Origin: JAJCYK01 sp965212195
GTDB taxonomy: Bacteria > Bacteroidota > Bacteroidia > Cytophagales > Cyclobacteriaceae
DNA: 64,000 nucleotides
Reading direction: 5' to 3'
Assembly (NCBI GenBank): GCA_965212195.1
Contig: CBDBUW010000002.1
Span: forward strand, 62,001 to 126,000
The notes beneath the pieces are model-generated. The model saw only the letters and a program-made list of their open reading frames with translations, was not told the origin of the DNA and made no database searches. How positions within the stretch are numbered: the first letter of the stretch is position 1; each line of letters opens with the position of its first letter. Below, one piece after another: positions 16,533-24,955 of this stretch. The position numbers and the translations under genes are program-made.

Positions 16533-17498
16533 ATGGAGCCATTTAAAACCGAAGTCGAAGCCGCTAACGGCTTACATGAGGCCTTCAATAATCTGAAATC
16601 ACAAATCTCCAAAGTAATAATTGGTCAGGACGAGGTGGTCAAGCTGGTGCTTACTTCCATTTTCTGTCAGGGCCATAGCTTGCTAGTAGGAGTACCTGGT
16701 CTGGCCAAAACCTTGTTGATTCAGACAGTGGCCTCTGCCTTAAATTTGAGTTTTAACCGCATTCAGTTTACTCCCGATCTCATGCCCAGTGATATACTGG
16801 GCGCTGAAACTTTGGACAAAGAGCGTAATTTCCAGTTTATCAAGGGACCTATTTTTGCAAATATCATTTTGGCCGATGAAATTAACCGTACACCACCCAA
16901 GACTCAAGCGGCTTTGCTAGAGTCTATGCAGGAATATAAGGTTACCATCGCCGGCCATGATTATTTTCTGGAGAAACCCTTCTTCGTACTGGCTACACAA
17001 AACCCCATTGAACAAGAAGGAACATATCCCCTACCTGAAGCTCAGTTGGATCGATTCATGTTTAATATCTTATTGGAATACCCTACATATCAATCGGAAG
17101 TAGAAATTGTAAAGATCACCACCGGCAACGAATTTCCAGAGGTCTCCCGTGTGCTCACTGCCGATGAGATCAAATTCTACCAGGAATTAGTACGGAAAGT
17201 ACCTATCGCCGACAATGTGGTGGAGTATGCGGTAAACCTGGTTCATAAGACCCGGCCTAAAACCGATAGCGGGGCAGACGTTTCCAATGAATATCTGGAA
17301 TGGGGTGCCGGACCTCGAGCTAGCCAGTATCTGGTGCTGGCCGCTAAATGTAATGCACTGATCAGTGGCAAGTATTCTCCGGATATCGAAGATGTGCAAG
17401 CCACGGCCAAACCTATTCTTCGTCACCGCATTGTACGTAACTTCAAGGCCGAAGCCGAGGGTGTTACCGTGGACAACGTGATTGAGCAATTGCTGTGA
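16533..17498 (+). CDS. MoxR-family AAA+ ATPase
   Basis: A 321-residue cytoplasmic AAA+ protein with Walker A GVPGLAKT at 53-60, Walker B LADEINRT at 113-120, the sensor region ATQNPIEQEGTYPLPEAQLDRFMF and the C-terminal lid domain. MoxR ATPases act as chaperone-like regulators, usually encoded next to DUF58 and von Willebrand A-domain genes (batABD clusters). Here neither partner follows; the next gene is convergent. It is only 21 bases downstream of surA, so it may be transcribed with it. Confidence 0.93.
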   Translation: MEPFKTEVEAANGLHEAFNNLKSQISKVIIGQDEVVKLVLTSIFCQGHSLLVGVPGLAKTLLIQTVASALNLSFNRIQFTPDLMPSDILGAETLDKERNFQFIKGPIFANIILADEINRTPPKTQAALLESMQEYKVTIAGHDYFLEKPFFVLATQNPIEQEGTYPLPEAQLDRFMFNILLEYPTYQSEVEIVKITTGNEFPEVSRVLTADEIKFYQELVRKVPIADNVVEYAVNLVHKTRPKTDSGADVSNEYLEWGAGPRASQYLVLAAKCNALISGKYSPDIEDVQATAKPILRHRIVRNFKAEAEGVTVDNVIEQLL

Positions 17499-17500
17499 TC

Positions 17501-17926
17501 TCAATTGGTAATCACCAAAAAGTTACCCTGAAGGCTGGTATTGTATAATCTTAGAGGTAAAGAAGCTGGTCCCCCGGTGGGAAATCCATCGAAATTGAAG
17601 GTGCTGGTACAGCAACTGTCTATCATGAACAAGCCACTTGATTCAACTTCCACCAAGGCGCAGGCGTCCAAAGGTTGGTAGGAGCAATTGCGTTCAAAAG
17701 CCCGGTACTCATCTATAGTGGCTCGGTATATCAAAATCCCACGCACTCCGCCGGTAATGGCAACTGTTCCTCCAATAAACTGCAGGCTTTGATATTGTTG
17801 GTTGGTAAGATTGATGGTTTCATTGACAATAGCAGGCGGTATTTGATCTTCGGGGTCGGTGCTGTCGCAGGCCCATAATAAGACCGACATCAGGTAAAAC
17901 CCCATTAATTTACTGCGAATATTCAT
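17501..17926 (-). CDS. Small lipoprotein with a Rieske-like fold lacking cluster ligands
   Basis: A 141-residue lipoprotein; MNIRSKLMGFYLMSVLLWAC gives signal and lipobox. The remainder resembles a Rieske ferredoxin domain: GILIYRATIDEYRAFERNCSY (box 1) and DSCCTSTFNFDG followed by GGPASLPLRLY (box 2 and Pro loop). In true Rieske proteins the ligands are Cys-x-His and Cys-x2-His. Here both histidines are replaced (CSY; DSCC), so a 2Fe-2S cluster is doubtful. The start at 17926 lies inside the end of the upstream hbd gene (17-base overlap). The fold assignment is inference from motif spacing. Confidence 0.6.
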   Translation of the reverse strand: MNIRSKLMGFYLMSVLLWACDSTDPEDQIPPAIVNETINLTNQQYQSLQFIGGTVAITGGVRGILIYRATIDEYRAFERNCSYQPLDACALVEVESSGLFMIDSCCTSTFNFDGFPTGGPASLPLRLYNTSLQGNFLVITN

Positions 17927-18773
17927 AGAAACCTCTTCCGGATTTTCGGCCCAAATGACCGGCATCTACTTTTTGCTGTTGGATCCTGTTGGGCCTGAAT
18001 TTGGGATCGTTGTGAAAAGCTCCATACATGGATTTGGTAACGGCATAGTTGGTATCGATTCCGATAAGATCCATTAACCTAAAAGGCCCTAAGGGGAATC
18101 CTGTGGCTTCCAATAGCGCATCAATCCCCTGTACATCCGATACCCTTTCCTCCAGTATCTTAAGGCTTTCCACATAGTAGTGTCGAGCTACCCGATTTAC
18201 GATGAATCCCGGTGAATCATTAGCCACCACTCCGGTCTTTCCCAGACTAACGGTAAAATCCTGCAGTAATTGTATCAGCTCCGGATCGGTAGCTGAACCA
18301 CTGATGATCTCCACTAGTTTCATAATATGTGCAGGGTTGAAAAAATGAAGCCCCGCAAAGCGCTCAGGATTGTTGAGTCCGGCGGCGATTTGGGTTATGG
18401 GAATGGAACTGGTATTGGAAGTATAGTAGGTATGCGGAGAGTTGATAGCTTCCAGATCGGCAAATAACTGTTGCTTCACAGCCAGGTCCTCCAAAATGGC
18501 TTCTATGATAAGATCGGCTGTTACCTCCATGATCTGATCGGTCAAGGTCAATCGGTCCAAAGTTTGACCCTTGAGCTCTTCCGATACTTTGCCCCGTTCA
18601 ATACCTTTTTGCAGGTTTGACAAGATGGCGGCTTGAGCTTTCTTCAACATATCCTTGTTGATATCATAAAGCACCACCTGATAGCCAGCCATGGCGGCCA
18701 CTTGGGCAATGCCTTGACCCATGGTTCCGGCGCCCACTACACCTACCTTTTTAATGTGATCTTGAACTCTCAT
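17910..18773 (-). CDS. 3-hydroxyacyl-CoA (3-hydroxybutyryl-CoA) dehydrogenase
   Basis: NAD-dependent enzyme of 287 residues that interconverts 3-hydroxyacyl-CoA and 3-ketoacyl-CoA. The Rossmann motif GAGTMG is at 14-19 (VGVVGAGTMGQGIAQ). The catalytic segment HFFNPAHIMKLVEII and the DSPGFIVNRV dimerisation region follow, and the C-terminal domain contains GLIGID-like RLMDLIGID. As a single short-form enzyme without a fused crotonase it is of the Hbd/PaaH type. It lies 2 bases after pheS and probably shares its transcript. It may act with the acyl-CoA dehydrogenase at 61-62 kb. Confidence 0.92.
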   Translation of the reverse strand: MRVQDHIKKVGVVGAGTMGQGIAQVAAMAGYQVVLYDINKDMLKKAQAAILSNLQKGIERGKVSEELKGQTLDRLTLTDQIMEVTADLIIEAILEDLAVKQQLFADLEAINSPHTYYTSNTSSIPITQIAAGLNNPERFAGLHFFNPAHIMKLVEIISGSATDPELIQLLQDFTVSLGKTGVVANDSPGFIVNRVARHYYVESLKILEERVSDVQGIDALLEATGFPLGPFRLMDLIGIDTNYAVTKSMYGAFHNDPKFRPNRIQQQKVDAGHLGRKSGRGFYEYSQ

Positions 18774-18775
18774 TC

Positions 18776-19804
18776 CTAGAATCCCAAAGATGAGAATTGT
18801 CGCAAGAACCGCACGTCGTTCTGAGTGAACAAGCGCAGGTCATTGATACCATACTTTAGCATGCAAGTCCTCTCAATACCCAGACCGGCAGCATAGCCGG
18901 TATATTTTTGAGAGTCGATACCGCAGTTTTCCAATACATTAGGGTCAACCATTCCGGACCCTCCTACCTCCACCCACCCTGTGTATTTGCAGATATTGCA
19001 GCCTTTACCGTGGCAGATCAGGCAGGAAATATCAATCTCAGCGCTTGGTTCGGTAAAAGGAAAATAAGAAGGCCGGAATCGGATCTTGACATCCTTGCTG
19101 AACATCTCCCGGGCAAAGTGGTAGAGGGTTTGCTTCAAGTCAACAAATCCCACGTTTTCATCCACATACAGGATCTCATATTGGTGAAATATACAATGTG
19201 CCCGGGCCGATATAGCCTCGTTACGGAATACCCTTCCGGGAGAAAGGGTGCGTATAGGTGGTTTCTGATTTTCCATTATCCTTATCTGGACGTTGGAAGT
19301 ATGGGTACGCAAGGCTACATCCGGGTCCTTTTCTATGAAGAAAGTATCTTGCATTTCACGGGCAGGATGGTTAGGAGGGAAATTTAAGGCAGTGAAATTA
19401 TGCCAGTCATCTTCGATTTCAGGCCCTTCAGAAACGTTAAAACCCAGTCGCCCTAATATTTCAATAATGCGCTCCCAAGTAGCGCTTAGGGGATGTATGC
19501 CCCCTATGCCTATCCCACCTGGTGGCAAGGTGAGGTCCTTTGAATCTCCGGATGACGTCTGGGAAGATCGCTTCAAATCGGAGATCAGCACTTTGAATTT
19601 TACTTGGGCCTCATTCTTTAACTCATTAAGGCCTTTGCCAAGTGCCTTTCGCTTCTCCGCAGGAGCGTCTTTGATGCCCTCAAATAATTGCGTCATCACC
19701 CCTTTGCGGCTGATGAACTTCAGACGAAAGGCTTCTAATTCCTGCTCGTTTTTTACCTGGTAGTTTTTTATTTCCTCTTTTAGGATGTCGACTTGGTCCA
19801 GCAT
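18776..19804 (-). CDS. pheS: Phenylalanine-tRNA ligase alpha subunit
   Basis: Catalytic subunit of the alpha2-beta2 phenylalanyl-tRNA synthetase. The 342-residue length and class II motifs fit: the N-terminal coiled arm, HPLSATWERIIEILGRLGF, GPEIEDDWHNFTALNFPPNHPAREMQDTF (in parts), motif 2 around FRNEAISARAHCIFHQYEILYVD, and the C-terminal GLGIERTCMLKYGI motif 3. It is separated from pheT, which is not in the window. It follows cysN by 9 bases, yet a full-consensus promoter overlaps the cysN stop codon, so it can be expressed independently of sulfate genes. Confidence 0.96.
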   Translation of the reverse strand: MLDQVDILKEEIKNYQVKNEQELEAFRLKFISRKGVMTQLFEGIKDAPAEKRKALGKGLNELKNEAQVKFKVLISDLKRSSQTSSGDSKDLTLPPGGIGIGGIHPLSATWERIIEILGRLGFNVSEGPEIEDDWHNFTALNFPPNHPAREMQDTFFIEKDPDVALRTHTSNVQIRIMENQKPPIRTLSPGRVFRNEAISARAHCIFHQYEILYVDENVGFVDLKQTLYHFAREMFSKDVKIRFRPSYFPFTEPSAEIDISCLICHGKGCNICKYTGWVEVGGSGMVDPNVLENCGIDSQKYTGYAAGLGIERTCMLKYGINDLRLFTQNDVRFLRQFSSLGF

Positions 19805-19808
19805 CCTG

Positions 19809-19839
19809 CAAAGTTAGGTAAGGATCATCCCAGCTCCAA
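19809..19839 (-). promoter_or_regulatory. Promoter of pheS inside the end of cysN
   Basis: Minus-strand TTG at 19839-19837, 20 bases, then TAACTTTG at 19816-19809. The TAA of the box is itself the cysN stop codon. Only four bases (CAGG) lie between the box and the pheS ATG, so the message would be leaderless or almost so. Confidence 0.55.
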
Positions 19840-21100
19840 CCGTTTCATTGGTAAATTCATCCACTAATATCACGCTTCCCGTACTGCGATTCCGCCGGTA
19901 GCTATCATAGAACAAGGGTTGTGTGGTACGGATCAAAATACGACCAATATCATTGAGGCCAATGGTAATGTCATCTTCTATGCGGTGTAAGGTGTTGATG
20001 TTGACTTTGTAACGCACCTCTTTCACAATACAGCGCAGTTCCTTGGAAGTATGCTTTATGGAGTATTTCCCTCTGGGATTTAGAGGCTTGTCATTAAGCC
20101 AACATATCATAAGCTCTATATCTTGTCCAATATGAGGTTGATTGTTGGTACGTACGATCATATCTCCCCGGCTGACATCGATTTCATCTTTTAATGTCAT
20201 GACCACGGACATGGGTGGGAATGCCTCGTCCATGTCGCCATCCATGGTTTGGATCTTTTCAATGGTACTGGTAAATCCTGAGGGTAAGGACATTACTTCA
20301 TCACCGGGCTTAAATACCCCGCCTTCAATTCTGCCAGCATATCCTCGGAAGTCATGATGTTCGTCGGACTGTGGGCGGATTACTCTTTGGACGGGAAATC
20401 GACAATCCACATAATTCATATCACTGGCGATATGTACATTTTCCAGAACGTATAACAAAGTTGATCCATCGTACCAATCCATGGTTTGACTCTTGTTCAC
20501 CACATTGTCCCCTTTTAGTGCGCTTATGGGTATGTAATGGATATCAGGGATATCCAATTTATGGCTGAACGTTTCAAAGTCTTCAACGATAGCATCAAAA
20601 GCTTCTTGTTTATAGTCCACCAGATCCATTTTATTGACGCACAACACCAAATGTTTGATCTGCAGCAATGAAGCAATAAAAGCGTGGCGGTTGGTCTGTT
20701 CAACTACTCCATGACGCGCATCAACCAATACGATAGCTAAATTGGCAGTAGATGCTCCCGTAACCATATTCCGGGTGTACTGAATATGTCCTGGAGTGTC
20801 TGCGATGATGAATTTTCTTTTAGGGGTCGCGAAATAGCGGTAGGCCACATCTATGGTTATGCCCTGTTCACGCTCTGCTCTCAATCCATCTGTAAGCAAT
20901 GCCAGATTTACATAGCCGTCACCCATTTGCTCGCTGGTCTTTTCGATGGCTTCCATTTGGTCGGCGAAAATAGCCTTTGAGTCGTAAAGCAATCGACCGA
21001 TCAAAGTACTTTTGCCGTCATCCACACTGCCCGCGGTGGTGAACCGCAGCAGATCCATGTTGAGGTATTTTTCTGAACTTATAGTGTTGTTATCTGACAT
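19814..21100 (-). CDS. cysN: Sulfate adenylyltransferase subunit 1 (GTPase CysN)
   Basis: Regulatory GTPase of ATP sulfurylase, which activates sulfate to adenosine phosphosulfate with CysD. The 428-residue protein has G1 GSVDDGKS at 24-31, the G3 DTPGHIQYTRNM, G4 NKMD, and EF-Tu-like barrels 2 and 3. It contains no fused APS kinase domain; that activity is the separate cysC. Gene order on this strand is cysC, cysD, cysN with 15-17 base gaps, a compact operon. Confidence 0.95.
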   Translation of the reverse strand: MSDNNTISSEKYLNMDLLRFTTAGSVDDGKSTLIGRLLYDSKAIFADQMEAIEKTSEQMGDGYVNLALLTDGLRAEREQGITIDVAYRYFATPKRKFIIADTPGHIQYTRNMVTGASTANLAIVLVDARHGVVEQTNRHAFIASLLQIKHLVLCVNKMDLVDYKQEAFDAIVEDFETFSHKLDIPDIHYIPISALKGDNVVNKSQTMDWYDGSTLLYVLENVHIASDMNYVDCRFPVQRVIRPQSDEHHDFRGYAGRIEGGVFKPGDEVMSLPSGFTSTIEKIQTMDGDMDEAFPPMSVVMTLKDEIDVSRGDMIVRTNNQPHIGQDIELMICWLNDKPLNPRGKYSIKHTSKELRCIVKEVRYKVNINTLHRIEDDITIGLNDIGRILIRTTQPLFYDSYRRNRSTGSVILVDEFTNETVGAGMILT

Positions 21101-21117
21101 CTTTTTGCTGTACTAAA

Positions 21118-22023
21118 TTAGAAATAACCCTCTTTCTTGCGGTCTTCCATGGCTGCTTCAGAGCGCTTATCATCAGCCCTGCCTCCCCGTTCTGTCTCCC
21201 GGGCGGAGGCCACTTCTTGTATGATAGCCTCTACAGATCCGGCCTGGGACTCCACTGCACCAGTACAGGTCATGTCACCCACAGTTCGAAATCTGACGGT
21301 CATCTCCTCATACTGTTCTTTTTCCGCAAGATTCAAAAAATCACACTTGGCCAACAGTACTCCATTACGACGTATCACTTCCCTTTGATGGCTGAAATAT
21401 ATCGAAGGAATCTCCAGGTTTTCCAATGCGATATATTGCCATACATCCATCTCCGTCCAATTACTAATGGGGAATACCCGGAAATGTTCCCCTGGATTTT
21501 TGCGTCCGTTTAATAAATTCCACAGCTCCGGTCGCTGATTCTTAGGATCCCATTGACCAAATTCATCGCGGTGTGAAAGAAATCGTTCTTTGGCCCGGGC
21601 TTTTTCTTCATCGCGTCGGGCCCCACCAAAACAGGCGTCGAACCGGTGCTCCTCGATGGCATCAAGTAGGGTGGTGGTCTGCAGATTATTTCGACTGGCA
21701 TTAAGTCCTGATTCCTCTGCTACCCGGCCCTGATCGATAGAATCCTGAACGCTGCTCACGATCAGACGCGCACCGATGTCCGATGCTAATTTGTCCCGGA
21801 AGTGAATGGTTTCCGGAAAATTATGTTCGGTGTCGATGTGCATTAACGGAAAAGGCAACCGGGCTGGCCAGAAGGCCTTTTGTGCCAATCTTACTAAAAC
21901 GATGGAGTCCTTACCGCCACTGAACAGCAATACAGGTCTTTCAAATTGCGAGGCGATCTCCCTAAAAATAAAAATGGCTTCTGCCTCCAACTGCTTTAAA
22001 TGGGTTAGATTATAAGAGTACAT
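21118..22023 (-). CDS. cysD: Sulfate adenylyltransferase subunit 2 (CysD)
   Basis: Catalytic subunit of ATP sulfurylase, forming APS from ATP and sulfate. The 301-residue protein carries the PP-loop SGGKDS at 35-40 (LLFSGGKDSIVLVRLAQKAF), GARRDEEKARAKERFLSHRDEFGQWDPKNQRPELWNLL region near the middle (in parts), and the conserved C-terminus rich in charged residues ending MEDRKKEGYF. It is encoded between cysC and cysN. Confidence 0.96.
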   Translation of the reverse strand: MYSYNLTHLKQLEAEAIFIFREIASQFERPVLLFSGGKDSIVLVRLAQKAFWPARLPFPLMHIDTEHNFPETIHFRDKLASDIGARLIVSSVQDSIDQGRVAEESGLNASRNNLQTTTLLDAIEEHRFDACFGGARRDEEKARAKERFLSHRDEFGQWDPKNQRPELWNLLNGRKNPGEHFRVFPISNWTEMDVWQYIALENLEIPSIYFSHQREVIRRNGVLLAKCDFLNLAEKEQYEEMTVRFRTVGDMTCTGAVESQAGSVEAIIQEVASARETERGGRADDKRSEAAMEDRKKEGYF

Positions 22024-22038
22024 ATGTAAAAATTCAGA

Positions 22039-22635
22039 CTAGTCGACGGTTATTTTGGGTAGGATGCTGTCTAAAAGCTGTTTTTGACAGTCCTCAACGG
22101 AGTACTGGTCCGTCCGTATCTCTAAGGAAGGGCTTGATGGTGCTTCAAAAGGAGAATCAATTCCCGTAAATTTTTTAATCTCTCCGCTACGCGCCTTGGC
22201 ATATAGCCCTTTTACATCGCGTTCCTCACATACTTCCAGGGGGCAGTTAATAAAAACCTCAAAGAAAAGATCTTCACCAATTACTTCTCTGGCCATAGAC
22301 CTTATGGCGATGGTAGGGCTTATAAGCGAGCATATGGTAACCACGCCGGCCTGGGCAAACAATTTCGATACCTCCGCCGCTCTTCGAATATTTTCGGTTC
22401 GATCTTCGTCGGAAAACCCCAAATTATTGTTGATACCCGATCGCAGATTGTCGCCATCCAGTAATTTCGTTAAAAATCCCATCTCAAAAAGATTGTTCTC
22501 TAATGATCGGGCTAAGGTACTTTTTCCGGATCCCGAAAGCCCGGTCATCCAGATTACCGTTGATTTCTGCTTGAGCAGTTGTTGCTTCTTTTCCTGGTTT
22601 AGAATGCTGTCAAAAATTGGATAAATATGTTCCAC
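22039..22635 (-). CDS. cysC: Adenylylsulfate kinase (CysC)
   Basis: Phosphorylates APS at the 3' position to make PAPS. The 198-residue protein has Walker A GLSGSGKS at 32-39 and the family motifs DGDNLRSGINNNLGFSDEDR, APS-binding ICSLISPTIAIR and VFINCPLEVCEERDVKGLY. It heads the minus-strand sulfate run and is divergent from cysQ, whose product removes the PAP left after PAPS is used. A TATTTTTG box at 22680-22673 could serve as its -7 element. Confidence 0.95.
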   Translation of the reverse strand: MEHIYPIFDSILNQEKKQQLLKQKSTVIWMTGLSGSGKSTLARSLENNLFEMGFLTKLLDGDNLRSGINNNLGFSDEDRTENIRRAAEVSKLFAQAGVVTICSLISPTIAIRSMAREVIGEDLFFEVFINCPLEVCEERDVKGLYAKARSGEIKKFTGIDSPFEAPSSPSLEIRTDQYSVEDCQKQLLDSILPKITVD

Positions 22636-22721
22636 AAGGCTCTAAATAAAAGTTGATCTTAAAATTGAAGTACAAAAATAGTATTAAAAATTGAATATTT
22701 TAAACTTTTCAAATATTTACA

Positions 22722-22729
22722 TACCTTTG
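22722..22729 (+). promoter_or_regulatory. Candidate -7 box of cysQ
   Basis: TACCTTTG matches TAnnTTTG and lies 24 bases before the cysQ ATG, a distance repeated at several other genes here. No TTG is seen at the proper distance upstream. Confidence 0.35.
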
Positions 22730-22753
22730 AGGTTCAAAATTACTCCCAACAAG

Positions 22754-23524
22754 ATGATCCGTCAAATCCAGGAAGAAAAATTAATTTCAATCGCCAAAAA
22801 GGCTGGAGATGCCATACTTGAAATCTACCACCATGCGGATTTCTCGAAGGTAGTGGACTTCAAAGGAGACAACTCACCCTTGACCCTTGGAGACCAGGCT
22901 TCACATGAAGTCATCATGGAGGAACTAGGTGCATTGCATCCGGAGATCCCTATTATTTCTGAGGAGGGCAAAGACATACCCTATGAACAGCGTAAATCCT
23001 ATGATACTTTCTGGTTGATAGATCCATTGGACGGCACCAAGGAGTTCATCAAACGCAATGGCGAGTTTACCGTTAATATCGCTTTGATTCAAAATGGCCG
23101 TCCTATATTTGGAGTGGTCCATGTTCCTTATTTGGGAATTACCTATTATGGAAGCCAGGATGGGGGAGCATTTTTACTTGAAAAGGGTCAGCCAGCCCGT
23201 CCCATAAGGGTCAACTTCAAAGATTCAGCACGTGTGGCCGTACGCAGTAAGTCCCACGCTTCACCAGAGGAAGAAGATGTACTGGCCCGGTACGATGCCG
23301 TTGAGAGTATTTCCCGAGGAAGCTCACTGAAGTTTTGCATGGTAGCTGAAGGAAAAGCAGATATTTACTATCGCCACGGACCGACCATGGAATGGGATAC
23401 CGCTGCCGGACAAGCGGTGGTAGAAGCCGCAGGAGGTAAAGTATTCGTGGGCACCAGCGATCAGGTCTTTACCTACAATAAAGAAAGTCTGTTAAACAGC
23501 AGCTTTCTTTGTCTGGGTTTTTGA
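22754..23524 (+). CDS. cysQ: 3'(2'),5'-bisphosphate nucleotidase CysQ
   Basis: Hydrolyses 3'-phosphoadenosine 5'-phosphate (PAP), the toxic by-product of PAPS use, to AMP. It belongs to the lithium-sensitive inositol-monophosphatase superfamily: EEGKDIPY, the metal motif DPLDGTKEFIKRNGEF and WDTAAGQAVVEAAGG near the C-terminus. Length from ATG 22754 is 256 residues; a non-ATG start at 22691 would add 21 residues upstream of the promoter box and is not favoured. Divergent from cysC, consistent with coordinated function. Confidence 0.94.
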   Translation: MIRQIQEEKLISIAKKAGDAILEIYHHADFSKVVDFKGDNSPLTLGDQASHEVIMEELGALHPEIPIISEEGKDIPYEQRKSYDTFWLIDPLDGTKEFIKRNGEFTVNIALIQNGRPIFGVVHVPYLGITYYGSQDGGAFLLEKGQPARPIRVNFKDSARVAVRSKSHASPEEEDVLARYDAVESISRGSSLKFCMVAEGKADIYYRHGPTMEWDTAAGQAVVEAAGGKVFVGTSDQVFTYNKESLLNSSFLCLGF

Positions 23525-23604
23525 TTAACCTTAACATAGATACTTTATTGCTTTTCCCTGATTTTCGAGGATTATTAAGCATTGAAGTATAACTTTATCA
23601 TTCA

Positions 23605-24273
23605 ATGTTGCTCAAAGAAGTTACACTATTACTGAAGAAGGAATTCGTACTGGAAATCCGTCAGAAATATGCCCTAAATGGGATCATTCTCTATCTGGCC
23701 AGTACCATTTTCATCTGTTATTTGAGCTTCAATCTCATGCCAAATCAATTGCAACCGCTAACCTGGAATGCCTTGTTTTGGATTATAATACTATTTACCG
23801 CAGTAAATGCAGTGGCCAAAAGTTTTCTACAAGAAAGCGGAGGAAGGCTGATGTATTATTATACCCTGGCCAGCGCCCGGGGAATTATTATCTCCAAGAT
23901 CATTTATTACACCCTCTTGTTGGTACTTTTAGGGTTAACCGGCTATCTCTTCTATAGTTTGGTATTAGGTAACCCTGTGCAAAATAAAGGGCTTTTTCTA
24001 TTGAATATTATATTGGGTTCGGTGGGAATTGCGGCCACCTTGACATTGATCAGCAGTGTAGCAGCTAAAGCTCAAAGCAACCAGACACTGCTGGCAGTAT
24101 TGGGATTGCCCGTGCTAATCCCGGTAATTTTGATGACCATAAAAATCTCGAAGAACGCTTTGGATGGTTTGGCTTGGTCGGTAAGTCAATCGGAAATAAC
24201 TACATTGCTGGCAGTGGACGTAATTGTAGCAACTTTGGCCATACTGTTGTTCCCTTATATTTGGAGAAGCTAA
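23605..24273 (+). CDS. ccmB: Heme exporter membrane protein CcmB
   Basis: Inner-membrane component of the heme-handling CcmABCD complex of system I cytochrome c maturation. The 222-residue protein has six predicted hydrophobic segments and the CcmB-like N-terminus (LLKKEFVLEIRQKYALNGIILY). It begins the ccmBCDEF run, with 9 bases before ccmC. A TAACTTTA box (near-consensus) lies about 15 bases before the ATG. The ATPase ccmA is not adjacent. Confidence 0.9.
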   Translation: MLLKEVTLLLKKEFVLEIRQKYALNGIILYLASTIFICYLSFNLMPNQLQPLTWNALFWIIILFTAVNAVAKSFLQESGGRLMYYYTLASARGIIISKIIYYTLLLVLLGLTGYLFYSLVLGNPVQNKGLFLLNIILGSVGIAATLTLISSVAAKAQSNQTLLAVLGLPVLIPVILMTIKISKNALDGLAWSVSQSEITTLLAVDVIVATLAILLFPYIWRS

Positions 24274-24282
24274 ACTGAACCC

Positions 24283-24954
24283 ATGAAAAAGCATTGGTGG
24301 AAAATATTAACGGTTGTTTTGTTGCTGTACACCATGGTGGGCGGACTGTTAATGGATGTACCTCGATTGCATATTTTAAACGAGTCCATACGGAACACCT
24401 TTTATCATGTCCCTATGTGGTTGGGAATGATGATCCTCTTGCTAACATCTGCGGTGTTTTCAGTATTGTATCTTAAAAAGCCCTTGCAATCATACGATAT
24501 TGCAGCATTCGAATTTGCCAAAGTAGGTATTCTCTTTGGTGTCCTGGGTATTGTTACCGGGATGATCTGGGCTAACTTCACCTGGGGGTCGCCCTGGAGC
24601 GGAGATCCCAAGCAAAACAATGCTGCTATTGCCTTACTGATATATTTTGCCTACACCCTGTTAAGGGGATCCCTGAAAGATGCTCAACAGCGGGGGCGGA
24701 TCGGTGCTGTTTACAATGTTTTTGCCTTCGCCACCCTCATTCCATTGCTCTACATATTACCAGGGATGACGGACTCCCTGCATCCCGGGAGTGGTGGTAA
24801 CGCTGCTTTCGGAGATATTGATCTGGACAATCGACTTCGCATGGTGTTCTACCCGGCAGTGTTGGGCTGGACACTTTTAGGGGTATGGCTGGCAACTCTA
24901 GGTATTCGAATGCAAAAAATAAGCTATCAACGTGAAATTTCGGAATTATCGTAA
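24283..24954 (+). CDS. ccmC: Heme-handling protein CcmC
   Basis: Inner-membrane protein that loads heme onto CcmE. It has about six transmembrane segments in 223 residues and the heme-handling region FTWGSPWSGDPKQNNAA. Compared with the usual WGxxWxWD signature the second-last Trp is Gly (WGSPWSGD), a variant form. Conserved histidine in the FYHVPMW segment near residue 40 and another in the last third (LHPGSGG) could be the axial heme ligands. It is followed after one base by the ccmD-like gene. Confidence 0.9.
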   Translation: MKKHWWKILTVVLLLYTMVGGLLMDVPRLHILNESIRNTFYHVPMWLGMMILLLTSAVFSVLYLKKPLQSYDIAAFEFAKVGILFGVLGIVTGMIWANFTWGSPWSGDPKQNNAAIALLIYFAYTLLRGSLKDAQQRGRIGAVYNVFAFATLIPLLYILPGMTDSLHPGSGGNAAFGDIDLDNRLRMVFYPAVLGWTLLGVWLATLGIRMQKISYQREISELS

Positions 24955-24955
24955 T

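Noticed and set aside
18908..19763. Plus-strand open frames of about 157 codons opposite pheS
   Set aside because: Complement of a conserved synthetase; no domain, no promoter and no neighbouring plus-strand genes.
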